Of a stretch of 33,251 bases of DNA, positions 25,036 through 33,240 are shown in pieces. Source of the stretch: an uncultured Rickettsiales bacterium. GTDB taxonomy: Bacteria > Pseudomonadota > Alphaproteobacteria > RF32 > CAG-239. The notes beneath the pieces were generated by a model. The model had not been told where the DNA came from, did no database searches, and saw only the letters and a program-made list of their open reading frames with translations. Both the position numbers and the translations under genes were made by a program. Every line of letters begins with the position of its first letter. Position 1 is the stretch's first letter. Location of the stretch: positions 1 through 33,251 of the forward strand of contig URXV01000014.1 of the NCBI GenBank assembly GCA_900551865.1, given 5' to 3'.

Positions 25036-26030
25036 TTCAAGTATCTCCCCGGCAAAAACAACAGAAATAATGCCAAAATAAGGGAAAAAGTCAAAGGAAT
25101 ATAAAACAGGTCTTTTTTCTCCTGCACGATATTGCCCTCGCTTTTAGCCGGCTCTAACTGGTCAATTTTTGTATATATTTCAGCCAGCGAGTTGACGTCT
25201 GTTGCTCGAAAATAGTTTCCTTTTGTTCTTTGGGCCAGCTCTTTCAGGCTTTTTTCATCAAGTTCACCATTGCCGAGTCCGAACAGTGAGCCGAGAAAGT
25301 TACGGTCGGAACCGACGCCGACGGTATATATTTTTATTCCCTCTTTTTCTGCGAGGCCGATGGCTTGTGCCATGCTTAGGGAACCGTCGTTATTTTCTCC
25401 GTCCGTAAGCAAAATGATAACTTTATTATTTTTTTCTTTTTCTTCCCGCAGATTTTTTAATGCCAGACCCAGCGCATCGCCGATAGAAGTCGAATTGCCG
25501 GCCATACCTGCATCAGCATTATTCAGAATTTCTGCAACGGCATTTTTATCAAAGGTAAGCGGAGACTGTACATAAGCGCGTGTTCCAAAAAGAATTAACC
25601 CGAGCCGGTCTTCCGTTCTTTTTTGCACAAAAGAGCCGACAACTGCTTTTACGGCTGTCAGCCTGTCAATCCTTTGGGTTCGGGACAAATCCGGTTGCAG
25701 CATTGACGGTGATATGTCTATAACGAGCATAATATCCCTGTTTTCAGCTTTAAGACGGTATGGTTCGCCGACATGTTGAGGACGTGCGGCAGCAATAACA
25801 AGCAGCACCCATAAAGAAAAAAGATAAAGGTATTTAACGGAAAGCCAGGCTCTGCTTCCCAATGCCGGGAATGCCGTTTGTTCAGATTTTGCCTGAATAT
25901 ATTTGATATCTTTTAAAAAAGGAACTTTCAATGCATCGCCGTATATACCTTTAGTTTTGGGAAACAGAAAAAAAACGGCAAAAGGAAACAGCAGCAGCCA
26001 AAAAAATTGCGGATATTCAAAAGTGGTCAT
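25032..26030 (-). CDS. batA: BatA-type VWA domain membrane protein
   Basis: A 332-residue protein with membrane helices near the N-terminus (about 8-24 and 65-82) and C-terminus (about 305-328), around a VWA domain. The MIDAS motif is intact: DISPSM (105-110), the threonine in STSIGDAL (180-187), and LTDGENNDG (208-216). This contrasts with its BatB partner. The ATG at 26030 overlaps the DUF4381 gene's stop as ATGA and follows an AGGGG ribosome site. An in-frame ATG at 26048 is less well placed. It is second in the four-gene Bat cluster. Confidence 0.93.
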   Translation of the reverse strand: MTTFEYPQFFWLLLFPFAVFFLFPKTKGIYGDALKVPFLKDIKYIQAKSEQTAFPALGSRAWLSVKYLYLFSLWVLLVIAAARPQHVGEPYRLKAENRDIMLVIDISPSMLQPDLSRTQRIDRLTAVKAVVGSFVQKRTEDRLGLILFGTRAYVQSPLTFDKNAVAEILNNADAGMAGNSTSIGDALGLALKNLREEKEKNNKVIILLTDGENNDGSLSMAQAIGLAEKEGIKIYTVGVGSDRNFLGSLFGLGNGELDEKSLKELAQRTKGNYFRATDVNSLAEIYTKIDQLEPAKSEGNIVQEKKDLFYIPLTFSLILALFLLFLPGRYLK

Positions 26031-26482
26031 AGATTTTCCCCTATCCATTTCCGGCAGAAGTCTTTCAGGCTCTCAGCATCTTGCGGTACATAGGTTCGGT
26101 TGTTTTCTGAACCATTCATAAAAGGGGCAAACTTAAGAAGTTTTGCTGCTTGGGAGGATAAAGGAGAGGAGGTATGTTGATTTAAAAAGTCAATCCATTT
26201 TTCCCCGTAATATGAGCTTGCCTCCGGATATTTCAAAATGCAGATACGCCGCAATAATTCAGAAATCATAACCGCGGCATAAACCGGGCGAGACGTGGAA
26301 ATTTCCTCAAGTTCTTTAAAAGCATAACGCCTTTTGCTGATTCGGCGCAGTTTTAAAATTATTTTTATAATCATAAAAGCAAAAACACCGGCAGCCAGAA
26401 TAACCCACCATCCGTATGCTACGGGAAAAAAAGATACACCGTCAGGTATTTGTATATCTCTTATTTCCGGCAGATTGTTCAT
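26027..26482 (-). CDS. DUF4381 membrane protein of the Bat cluster
   Basis: A 151-residue protein with a short N-terminal segment, one membrane helix (about 24-46) and a cytoplasmic helical domain. The opening IQIPDGVSFFPVAYGWWVI is typical of DUF4381, as are ELLRRICILKYP and YYGEKWIDFLNQ. DUF4381 genes usually sit between a DUF58 gene and batA. Here it is the first gene of the cluster, preceded by 60 bases and then rppH. The ribosome site is AGAGGAGAG. Function unknown. Confidence 0.88.
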   Translation of the reverse strand: MNNLPEIRDIQIPDGVSFFPVAYGWWVILAAGVFAFMIIKIILKLRRISKRRYAFKELEEISTSRPVYAAVMISELLRRICILKYPEASSYYGEKWIDFLNQHTSSPLSSQAAKLLKFAPFMNGSENNRTYVPQDAESLKDFCRKWIGENL

Positions 26483-26513
26483 AATCTCTCCTCTTTAATA
26501 AAGTAAGCCTAAC

Positions 26514-26546
26514 CATAAATTTATGTTAAAAAGTTTCAAATATCAA
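26514..26546 (-). promoter_or_regulatory. Candidate promoter and palindrome upstream of the Bat cluster
   Basis: On the minus strand TTGATA (26546-26541, at the end of rppH) and TAAATT (26523-26518) are 17 bases apart. The -10 box lies inside the perfect 12-base palindrome CATAAATTTATG (26514-26525), which could be an operator. This 60-base gap is the longest between genes in the whole minus-strand run. Confidence 0.3.
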
Positions 26547-27031
26547 GAGAGCTTTGCAATATAATCTTTTATCAACGGTGCCATTCTTTGCGCTGCGGCA
26601 GAATAAGCCTCCTTTTTAAAATCAATAACGTTGAAAACTGCAAACTCCAGCGTATCCCATTTATAGCTTTTGAATTCGGGATGAGGCATATTAAGATTTA
26701 TTTCACTGTCCTTTCCTGTAAAATAAAACAGTGAAAAATAAATATCCTGCCCGTCGTTAAATATGCCTCTTTTACGAAAATTTTCTTTTATCTCGGCAGA
26801 AAATTCATACCGTGTAGGCTCAACATCGGTATATACAAGCTCGACCGAAGATATACCGGTTTCTTCATAAAGTTCTCTGTACGCAGCTTCTGCCGGCGTT
26901 TCTTCCGTCTCTATGCCGCCTTGGGGAAACTGCCAGCTGTCGTCGGCAGTTTCGATTCTGCTTCCCAAGAATACCTTGCCGTCCTTATTAAAGACAATAG
27001 CGCCGGCACAAGGCCTGAAATGCTTGCTCAC
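26543..27031 (-). CDS. rppH: RNA pyrophosphohydrolase RppH (Nudix)
   Basis: RppH removes pyrophosphate from 5'-triphosphorylated RNA to trigger decay. The 162-residue protein has the full Nudix box (about residues 38-60), with the REL and EETG elements in YRELYEETGI. The RppH-type N-terminus FRPCAGAIVFNKDGKVFLGSR and the QFPQGGIE just before the box are also present. It lies 12 bases after ctpA, in the gpmI-envC-ctpA-rppH order that I recall as common in alphaproteobacteria. Confidence 0.94.
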   Translation of the reverse strand: MSKHFRPCAGAIVFNKDGKVFLGSRIETADDSWQFPQGGIETEETPAEAAYRELYEETGISSVELVYTDVEPTRYEFSAEIKENFRKRGIFNDGQDIYFSLFYFTGKDSEINLNMPHPEFKSYKWDTLEFAVFNVIDFKKEAYSAAAQRMAPLIKDYIAKLS

Positions 27032-27043
27032 CGGTTTTCTCCT

Positions 27044-28333
27044 TTACTTTTCGTCAGATTTGGAATACAGGGCCAGAGCTTTTACCAAATCTAAAGCGCG
27101 GACAAGTTGATAGTCAGCCAAATCTTCTTTGCTTTTGCCGTTTTTCTTTTCATTTCCGGTATCTATGTCGCTGTCGTTTTTCAGGGCATTGTTCAAATCG
27201 GCCTCGCTGATGTTTAAGGCATAAGATTCAAGTTCTTCAATCTTGGCAGGTTTAACCTCAACATCGGGCTCAATGCCTTTTGCCTGAATAGAACGCCCGG
27301 ACGGCGTATAATATCTGGCTGTGGTCAGGCGCATCGCCCCGTAATCCCGAAGCGGAATAACGGTTTGAACTGAACCTTTGCCGAATGATTTTTCGCCTAA
27401 GATAATTGCTCTGTGGTGGTCTTGCAGCGCACCGGCCAGAATTTCGGAAGCCGAGGCCGAACCTTCGTTGATAATAACGACAATAGGCAGCCCTTTGGCA
27501 ATATCGCCTTCGTTTGCCATATATTTGACCGTGTCCGCCTCATTGCGCGAACGGGTGGATACGATTTCCCCTTTTTCCAAAAACAGGTCGGAAACGTCAA
27601 CCGCTTGGTCTAACAGCCCGCCGGGATTGTTTCTGACGTCAATGACAATGCCCAGCAGTTTGTTTTTAAGTTTCTTCTTTGCTTTTGTAATTGCTTCGCT
27701 GACAGATTTGTCAACATCTTCGGTAAAAGAAGAAATTCTGATGTAAACAATAGAGTCTTCCTTAATTTCATTCTTAACCGACTGGATTTTGATTTCCTGC
27801 CGTTTAATTGTCAGTTCAATCGGTTTGGAGTTGACCCGCCGGATGGACAGTTTGACTTTTTCGCCGATTTTGCCGCGCATTTTGCTGACGGCGTCGTTTA
27901 AGCTCATGCCGACCACAGTTTCGCCGTTAATGTTTGTGATATAGTCGCCGGCCTTGATACCCGCTTTTGCCGCCGGTGTGTCGTCAATCGGCGAAACGAC
28001 CTTGACCAGCCCGTTGTCCATGGTAACTTCAATTCCCAAGCCGCCAAATTTGCCTTTTGTCTGTTCGCTCATATAGTTAAAGCTGTCAGCGTCCAGATAG
28101 CTTGAATGGGGATCCAGCGACGTTAACATTCCGTTGATTGCCGATTCGATAAGTTTCTTGTCCGAAACTTCTTCTACATAATTAAGCTTTGCCCGCTCCA
28201 TAACTTCGCCGAACAAATTTAAAAGTTCGTACGTGTTGGCATCATCGTCTTTGCTGGTCGCAGCCCTGACATTTGCAGTGCTTATCATCAGTCCTGCAAA
28301 TAAAGAAATAAACAACAACTTACTTTTTCTCAT
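27044..28333 (-). CDS. ctpA: Carboxy-terminal processing protease (S41 family)
   Basis: A periplasmic serine protease of the CtpA/Prc type. The 429-residue protein has a signal peptide (about 1-24), an N-terminal helical domain with DPHSSYLD, a PDZ domain (about 95-180, GLGIEVTMDNGLVKVVSPIDDTPA) and the catalytic core. The nucleophile serine is in GSASASE (291-297) and the general-base lysine is K319 in GEKSFGKG. The ATG at 28333 is preferred because AGGAAAG precedes it and a clean signal peptide follows. A TTG five codons upstream is less likely. It is 21 bases after envC. Confidence 0.95.
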   Translation of the reverse strand: MRKSKLLFISLFAGLMISTANVRAATSKDDDANTYELLNLFGEVMERAKLNYVEEVSDKKLIESAINGMLTSLDPHSSYLDADSFNYMSEQTKGKFGGLGIEVTMDNGLVKVVSPIDDTPAAKAGIKAGDYITNINGETVVGMSLNDAVSKMRGKIGEKVKLSIRRVNSKPIELTIKRQEIKIQSVKNEIKEDSIVYIRISSFTEDVDKSVSEAITKAKKKLKNKLLGIVIDVRNNPGGLLDQAVDVSDLFLEKGEIVSTRSRNEADTVKYMANEGDIAKGLPIVVIINEGSASASEILAGALQDHHRAIILGEKSFGKGSVQTVIPLRDYGAMRLTTARYYTPSGRSIQAKGIEPDVEVKPAKIEELESYALNISEADLNNALKNDSDIDTGNEKKNGKSKEDLADYQLVRALDLVKALALYSKSDEK

Positions 28334-28354
28334 TTTCTTTCCTATCAATAAAGT

Positions 28355-29599
28355 TTAACCGGCAATCCACGGCGCGGGGTTAATCGGGTGTCTGTCTTTC
28401 CGTATCTCGACATACAGCTTGGCGTTGCTGCTGTCGGGCATGGTACCGACCGGTTCTCCGGCCAGAAGCATTTGCCCCGGTTCGCAGTCGATAACGCCCA
28501 GACCGGCAAGCAGAGACAGGTATCCGTCTCCATGTTCTACTATAATAATATTACCATATCCTTTAAATGGGCCGGAAAAAATGACTGTTCCGTCGTATGG
28601 TGCGATAACCTGTGCTTCCGGGCGGGTTTTGTAAACAATCCCTTTGGAGGTTACGCCTTTGGAAAGCATTTGCCCGTATTCCGTTATGACCGTTCCTCTG
28701 ACCGGGCGCGACAAAGTTCCTTTGGCTTTTGCAAACCTGCCGCCTTTAGCTTGTTTTTTTATGTCTTCGTGTTCTTTTGTACTGATGACGTGCGGCGTTT
28801 TTTGCCGTTTTAGCTCTTCCTGCCGTTTCAGGGCGGCGAGTCTTTCTGCCTCTTCCTGTTTTTTGCGGGCAAGTTCTTTCTGCCGCTCCAGCTCGTCAAG
28901 CAAATCCCGCAGGTTTTTTGCCTTGGAAGAAAGGTTTTCTGCCAATTTCTGCGTTTCGGCGCCTTTGGTTTCCAACACCTTGCGCATACCGGCTTTTTTC
29001 TTCATCAGCGTTCTCATTTCTGCCTGTTGCTTTTCCAGCAGTTCCTGTCTTTTTTTCGTTTCCGCGACAGTTTCTTCAACTTTTTTCTTCTGCTGGTAAA
29101 CGCTGTCCAAATCGGTTTTGAGTTTTGAAGACTTTTCGTTCAAAAAAGGCACCGTTTCCCGGAGCAAGATGGCGCTTCTGATAATGTCAACCGGCGACAG
29201 CGGCTGTAAAATGACCGCTTCTGACGGGTTAAGCGACATATTTTGCAGCGAAGCCAGCGTCTGCACCAGCGAATTGTTTTCTTTCGCAAAAGCCGCTTCT
29301 TTGGCGGCCAGCTCCTCCTTCAACACCGCCAGCTTGTTTTCCAGCTCGGACATTTTGTCCTCGTTGTTCTGGATTTTCTGTGCCAGCCCGATAACCGTCT
29401 TGTCAATCTTGGACAGTTCCAAATTGAGCTGTAACGCCTGCGCCTGTAGTTTTCTGGATTCTATCGTCTTCTTCTTGGCTTCAGCCTCTATCCTCTTAAC
29501 GTCGCTTTCGGATATGTCTTTGGCATAGCCCGAATTCCCGTCCGGGCAATTCAGGACAAAAGCTGTCAACGCTATGCCAAAGAATAATATCCGTTTCAT
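28355..29599 (-). CDS. envC: EnvC-like murein hydrolase activator (degenerate M23 domain)
   Basis: A 414-residue periplasmic protein with a signal peptide (about 1-25), long coiled coils (about 33-265) and a C-terminal LytM/M23 fold (about 302-414). The zinc-binding residues of active M23 enzymes are absent: GIVYKT replaces the HxxxD region (about 320-325), LLAGL replaces YAHL (about 362-366), and LYVEIR replaces HLHFE (about 394-399). This fits EnvC, which activates amidases rather than cutting peptidoglycan itself. The ATG at 29599 is preferred to the TTG at 29602. The gene lies between gpmI and ctpA. Its amidase partner is not in the window. Confidence 0.92.
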   Translation of the reverse strand: MKRILFFGIALTAFVLNCPDGNSGYAKDISESDVKRIEAEAKKKTIESRKLQAQALQLNLELSKIDKTVIGLAQKIQNNEDKMSELENKLAVLKEELAAKEAAFAKENNSLVQTLASLQNMSLNPSEAVILQPLSPVDIIRSAILLRETVPFLNEKSSKLKTDLDSVYQQKKKVEETVAETKKRQELLEKQQAEMRTLMKKKAGMRKVLETKGAETQKLAENLSSKAKNLRDLLDELERQKELARKKQEEAERLAALKRQEELKRQKTPHVISTKEHEDIKKQAKGGRFAKAKGTLSRPVRGTVITEYGQMLSKGVTSKGIVYKTRPEAQVIAPYDGTVIFSGPFKGYGNIIIVEHGDGYLSLLAGLGVIDCEPGQMLLAGEPVGTMPDSSNAKLYVEIRKDRHPINPAPWIAG

Positions 29600-29606
29600 C
29601 AAAGCC

Positions 29607-31136
29607 TTATTTTTCCAAGAGGGAGTTGCCCGTCATCTCTTTCGGTTTCTCAATATGCATCAGGTCCAAAAGCGTTGGGGAAATATCGGCAAGCCGCCCG
29701 TCTTTCAGGCCTTTTACCGGCGGCTCTGCGTTGTAAAGCACGGCCTGAACTTTCCCGACGGTATGCGCGGTATAAGGTTCGCCCGTCTTTTCGTCAACCA
29801 TCTTTTCAACGTTGCCGTGGTCTGCCGTAACAAACAGAACCCCGCCGACGTCTTTAATGGCTTTCATCACTTTACCCAAGCAGTCGTCAACCGCCGCAAC
29901 CGCTTTCAACGCCGCGTCCATAATGCCGGTATGCCCGACCATATCGCCGTTGGCGAAATTGCAGATAATGACGTCGTACTTTTGCTTTTCAATCGCGTCG
30001 GTCAGCGCTTCCGTAACTTCATAAACGCTCATCTCCGGCTTCAGGTCATAAGTTGCGACTTTCGGGCTGTTGATAAGGATTCGCTCCTCGCCTTTAAACT
30101 CTTTTTCCTCGCCGCCGTTGAAGAAGAACGTAACGTGCGCGTATTTTTCCGTTTCTGCGATTCGGAGCTGGGTCAGCCCGTGGTTTGCCACCACTTCGCC
30201 GAAGATGTTTTTCAGCGCTTCCGGCGCAAAAATCGTCTTCATAAAGCGGTTATGGTCAACCGAATATTCAACCATTCCGACCAGTATGGCGAAGTTGATA
30301 ATTTTCTTTCTCTCAAAACCGGTAAATTCCTTGTCGCCCAGGGCGTATAGGATTTCTCTCGCCCGGTCGGCGCGGAAGTTAATCATCAGCACGGCGTCGC
30401 CGTCTCTTGCTCCCTGATAATCGCCGACAACCACCGGAACGACGAATTCGTCCGTTACGCCGTCATTGTAAGACGCGGTAATCGCTTCGTCCGCGGTGGC
30501 AAAACGCTTGCCGTCGGCGAGAACGATGTTGTTGTAGGCCTTTTCCACTCTGTCCCAGCGCTTGTCGCGGTCCATAGCGTAAAAGCGCCCGGCAATGGTT
30601 GCGAGTTTGACGTTCGGCATATCCTTGATGTTGTTTTCAAAATCGCTCAAAAAGCCTTTGCCCGATTGCGGCGGCGTGTCTCTGCCGTCCAAAAAGGCGT
30701 GTACGTCAACGTTGATGCCGTTTTTCTGCAAAATTCCGCAGACCGCCTCAATATGCTTCTGGTGGGAATGGACGCCGCCCGGCGACATCAGCCCCATCAA
30801 ATGGCAGGTTCCCTTCGTTTCCTTGAGTTTGTTTATCAGCTCAACAAGCGTCGGATTCTTCTCCAGGCTTCCGTCTTTAATCGCCAGGTCAATCTTCGGC
30901 AAATCCTGCATAACGACGCGCCCCGCGCCCAGATTCGTGTGCCCGACTTCCGAGTTGCCCATTTGCCCTTCCGGCAGTCCGACGTCATATCCGGACGTTT
31001 CCACAAAACAATGCGGACAGGTCGCCAGCAGGTTGTGCCAGTTGGGCGTATGCCCCTGTTCAATGGCATTGTCGGGGGTAACGTTTGCCCGGTATCCCCA
31101 GCCGTCCAGAATCAATAGCATTACAGGTTTTTGCAT
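29607..31136 (-). CDS. gpmI: 2,3-bisphosphoglycerate-independent phosphoglycerate mutase
   Basis: Interconverts 3- and 2-phosphoglycerate in glycolysis and gluconeogenesis, using two Mn2+ ions. The 509-residue protein has the metal-binding LILDGWG (D11), the phosphoserine site NSEVGHTNLGAGR (S62), the GGVHSHQ motif, GRDTPP and the C-terminal TADHGN. It is complete at standard length. The ATG at 31136 has a GGAG site. The gene heads the minus-strand run and is divergent from the porin. Its codons are markedly GC-richer than those of the parAB region. Confidence 0.98.
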   Translation of the reverse strand: MQKPVMLLILDGWGYRANVTPDNAIEQGHTPNWHNLLATCPHCFVETSGYDVGLPEGQMGNSEVGHTNLGAGRVVMQDLPKIDLAIKDGSLEKNPTLVELINKLKETKGTCHLMGLMSPGGVHSHQKHIEAVCGILQKNGINVDVHAFLDGRDTPPQSGKGFLSDFENNIKDMPNVKLATIAGRFYAMDRDKRWDRVEKAYNNIVLADGKRFATADEAITASYNDGVTDEFVVPVVVGDYQGARDGDAVLMINFRADRAREILYALGDKEFTGFERKKIINFAILVGMVEYSVDHNRFMKTIFAPEALKNIFGEVVANHGLTQLRIAETEKYAHVTFFFNGGEEKEFKGEERILINSPKVATYDLKPEMSVYEVTEALTDAIEKQKYDVIICNFANGDMVGHTGIMDAALKAVAAVDDCLGKVMKAIKDVGGVLFVTADHGNVEKMVDEKTGEPYTAHTVGKVQAVLYNAEPPVKGLKDGRLADISPTLLDLMHIEKPKEMTGNSLLEK

Positions 31137-31204
31137 TATATTTACTCCATATCTGATTTATTTTATCTCTAACCGAATATATAGGTCACTTTAAAGCAGA
31201 AAGC

Positions 31205-31277
31205 ATTATATTTATCCATATTTTTTTAGGTTATAAACAATATAAGTCTTGTTAAGACAAAAAGATAGTTTTATATT
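31205..31277. promoter_or_regulatory. Divergent promoter region between gpmI and the porin
   Basis: The 174-base gap (31137-31310) is AT-rich. For the porin, TTGTTA (31249-31254) and TATATT (31272-31277) are 17 bases apart. For gpmI, a TATAAT reads on the minus strand at 31210-31205 with no clear -35. A dyad GTCTT-GTT-AAGAC (31246-31258) overlaps the porin -35 box and may be an operator. Confidence 0.4.
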
Positions 31278-31310
31278 TAGGTCAAGATAAGTTTATTTTG
31301 GGAAAAACGG

Positions 31311-32408
31311 ATGAAAATATCCCCTTTGTGGCTGTTCTGTCTGGCCGCGTCGCCCGCCTGCGCCGGCACGCTGGAGACGGACTACGCGCTGGAACTCAAC
31401 AATTATTACGGCTATACGGATTATGCCAAACCGTATAACCGCCTGCATAAACAGAATAATCTGAATTCTTCGCTGAATGCGTACGGGCGGCTCACCTACG
31501 AGTTTAACCGCGAATACGCCGCCTCGCTCATCGGCTATTTTATGATAGATTCGGCAAAGGAAGTTGAAAATTACAATCAGGGGATATGGGGCGAAGAAGT
31601 CTATGCGCTGGCGGAAACCCCGTTCGGCGAATTTTCCGCCGGGCAGAATTATAATGTTGCCTATGCGTTTGCCGTCGGCGCGCCGAATGTCGGAGCCTGG
31701 CGGGTAAACAATACCGATTTGGTTAATTTCATCACCAATCCGAACTGGTACAAAAAAGGCGGCAGGATGTCTTATAAGACCCTGAATTCAACCTATATCA
31801 ACACCGACGGCGCTTCCCCGAAAGTCAGCTATGTAACGCCGGAATGGCAGGGGATGAAGCTGGGTGCGACCTTTGTGCCGGAAACCTACAGCCAGTCCGG
31901 GCTTGTCGCCAAAGACGCGCCGTATAAGGACAAAAGCGCCTATATCCTCGGCGCGTACGGTTCGTGGGATGTTTTCGGCTATGAACTGGAAACGTCGCTC
32001 GGTTTTGCCGATTTTGATGAAAATGACAAAGAATATTCCGCCGGAATCAGCATCTACCGCAAGGGGTGGACGCTCGGCGCCTCTTATCGCAAAACCGAAG
32101 CTTCCGGTTCCGCCTATGCGCTGGATAAGGCAAACCTGTACGACGCATATCGGGAAGGGCAGGCGTATAACGTCGGCTTGAGTTATGCCGTCGGGCCGTT
32201 TACGACTGGAATCGCTTATTTTGATTCCAAAGCTGACCACAGCGGCAATCGCGATAAGATTATCAGTTTTTCCAACAGCTGGCAGTATAACAAATATGTC
32301 GGTTTTTCGCTGACGGCCGCTCATCTGGAGTCGAAAGGGGCGGATTCGCTGCCGGAAAACAATGCCAAAGGCTATGCTTTCATTTTCGGGCTGGAGTTGA
32401 AGTTATGA
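31311..32408 (+). CDS. Outer-membrane porin (Gram-negative porin family)
   Basis: A 365-residue beta-barrel protein. The signal peptide covers about residues 1-18 (ending ACAGT). The mature part shows alternating amphipathic strands with many Tyr and Gly residues, among them NSSLNAYGRLTYEF, GEFSAGQNYNVAYAF and YNVGLSYAVGPFTTGIAYF. The last strand ends GYAFIFGLELKL. Such a long set of strands fits a 16-stranded general porin. Substrate preference is unknown. The ribosome site is weak. The stop overlaps the start of the next gene by 4 bases, which ties porin expression to a regulator gene. Confidence 0.88.
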   Translation: MKISPLWLFCLAASPACAGTLETDYALELNNYYGYTDYAKPYNRLHKQNNLNSSLNAYGRLTYEFNREYAASLIGYFMIDSAKEVENYNQGIWGEEVYALAETPFGEFSAGQNYNVAYAFAVGAPNVGAWRVNNTDLVNFITNPNWYKKGGRMSYKTLNSTYINTDGASPKVSYVTPEWQGMKLGATFVPETYSQSGLVAKDAPYKDKSAYILGAYGSWDVFGYELETSLGFADFDENDKEYSAGISIYRKGWTLGASYRKTEASGSAYALDKANLYDAYREGQAYNVGLSYAVGPFTTGIAYFDSKADHSGNRDKIISFSNSWQYNKYVGFSLTAAHLESKGADSLPENNAKGYAFIFGLELKL

Positions 32409-33019
32409 ACAAAATTTGTATAGTTTCATCGGATTCGCTTTTTGCCGGGGATTTGGCGCAGCAGATTCTGCGCGAAGTGCCGGAAACGGAGATTCTCTCC
32501 GCCGATTCGGCGCAAAATGCCGATTTGCTCCTGATTGACGGTGAATCCGGCGAAACGGCGTCCTGCGCCGGGCGAAATGCCGAAACTCCCGTCGTCCTCT
32601 TCTCGTCGGAGTGCGAATTGTCCGATTATGCCGACGTTGTGATAAAGAAGCCGTTTGCCCTTTCCGGGTTTTTGCAGGCCTTGCGGAACAAAACCCTTCT
32701 GCCGAAAGTCCGCCGCAAGGAATGCCTTAATTTTAAGGAATACAGCCTTTATCCCGTCAAAAAGGAGATTGTATCGTCCAAATCCGGCAAAACGACAAAG
32801 CTGACCGAAAAGGAAGTTGATATTCTTAAATATTTGTACCAGAACCTGCCCGCCGCGGCCAACAAGGAGGATTTGCTTGAAAATGTCTGGGAATACAGTA
32901 CGGACGTAACCACCCATACCATAGAAACGCATATTTACCGTTTGCGTCAGAAAGTCGAGCAGGACGGCGGCAGCCAGCTGATATTGACGGAAAACAGCGG
33001 CTATCGTTTGAATATATAA
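32405..33019 (+). CDS. OmpR/PhoB-family response regulator with atypical receiver domain
   Basis: A 204-residue transcription factor. Residues 1-93 form a shortened receiver domain and 105-204 a winged helix (LTEKEVDILKYL, NKEDLLENVW, HTIETHIYRLRQK, ENSGYRL). The phosphoacceptor is probably D45 in LLLIDGES, and KKPF (81-84) holds the conserved lysine. The acidic pair near the N-terminus reads SSDS (8-11), so one of the usual two acids is missing and phosphorylation may be weak or absent. No sensor kinase is adjacent. The start overlaps the porin stop (ATGA), implying co-translation. Confidence 0.88.
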   Translation: MNKICIVSSDSLFAGDLAQQILREVPETEILSADSAQNADLLLIDGESGETASCAGRNAETPVVLFSSECELSDYADVVIKKPFALSGFLQALRNKTLLPKVRRKECLNFKEYSLYPVKKEIVSSKSGKTTKLTEKEVDILKYLYQNLPAAANKEDLLENVWEYSTDVTTHTIETHIYRLRQKVEQDGGSQLILTENSGYRLNI

Positions 33020-33049
33020 AAACCTGCCCCGCGTTTCCCCTCCGCTTTG

Positions 33050-33240
33050 CGTCCCCGCCTTCACCCTCGTTTTCCTCCCCCCATTTACTCTGCCCACCCG
33101 CGCCCCGGGGTTTCGAATCCCTCTCGCATTCACCCCGTTCATTCCGCTCCCTCACTCCAGGGCTCCGAGTTCCTCCCATTTTCACCCGCGTTTACATCTC
33201 CCTCTCTCGTGCTCCAGAGTTCCGAATCTCCCCTCCTCAT
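33050..33240. repeat. Degenerate, pyrimidine-rich tandem repeats at the window end
   Basis: After the regulator stop, the sequence turns abruptly GC-rich and C/T-biased on the plus strand. Imperfect units recur. TTCACCC stands at 33060-33066, 33129-33135 and 33181-33187. GAGTTCC or a relative stands at 33109-33115, 33167-33173 and 33217-33223. The spacing is about 50-70 bases, with CTCC/CCTC runs between. Frames open across it on both strands, but they translate the repeat and resemble no protein. The tract continues to the window edge, so its full extent is unknown. Confidence 0.6.

Noticed and set aside
30595..31194. A 199-codon plus-strand frame opposite gpmI
   Set aside because: gpmI is unmistakable and complete; this frame has no family features.
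31788..32324. A 178-codon minus-strand frame opposite the porin
   Set aside because: Antisense shadow of a gene with signal peptide and beta-strand pattern, with no recognisable domain.
33105..33125. tRNA T-arm-like sequence GGTTTCGAATCC
   Set aside because: Only a 3-bp stem forms around the loop, and no acceptor, D or anticodon arms can be built on either strand.
32426..33142. A 238-codon minus-strand frame opposite the response regulator
   Set aside because: The plus-strand gene has clear family domains. The antisense frame is a by-product of GC-rich codons.
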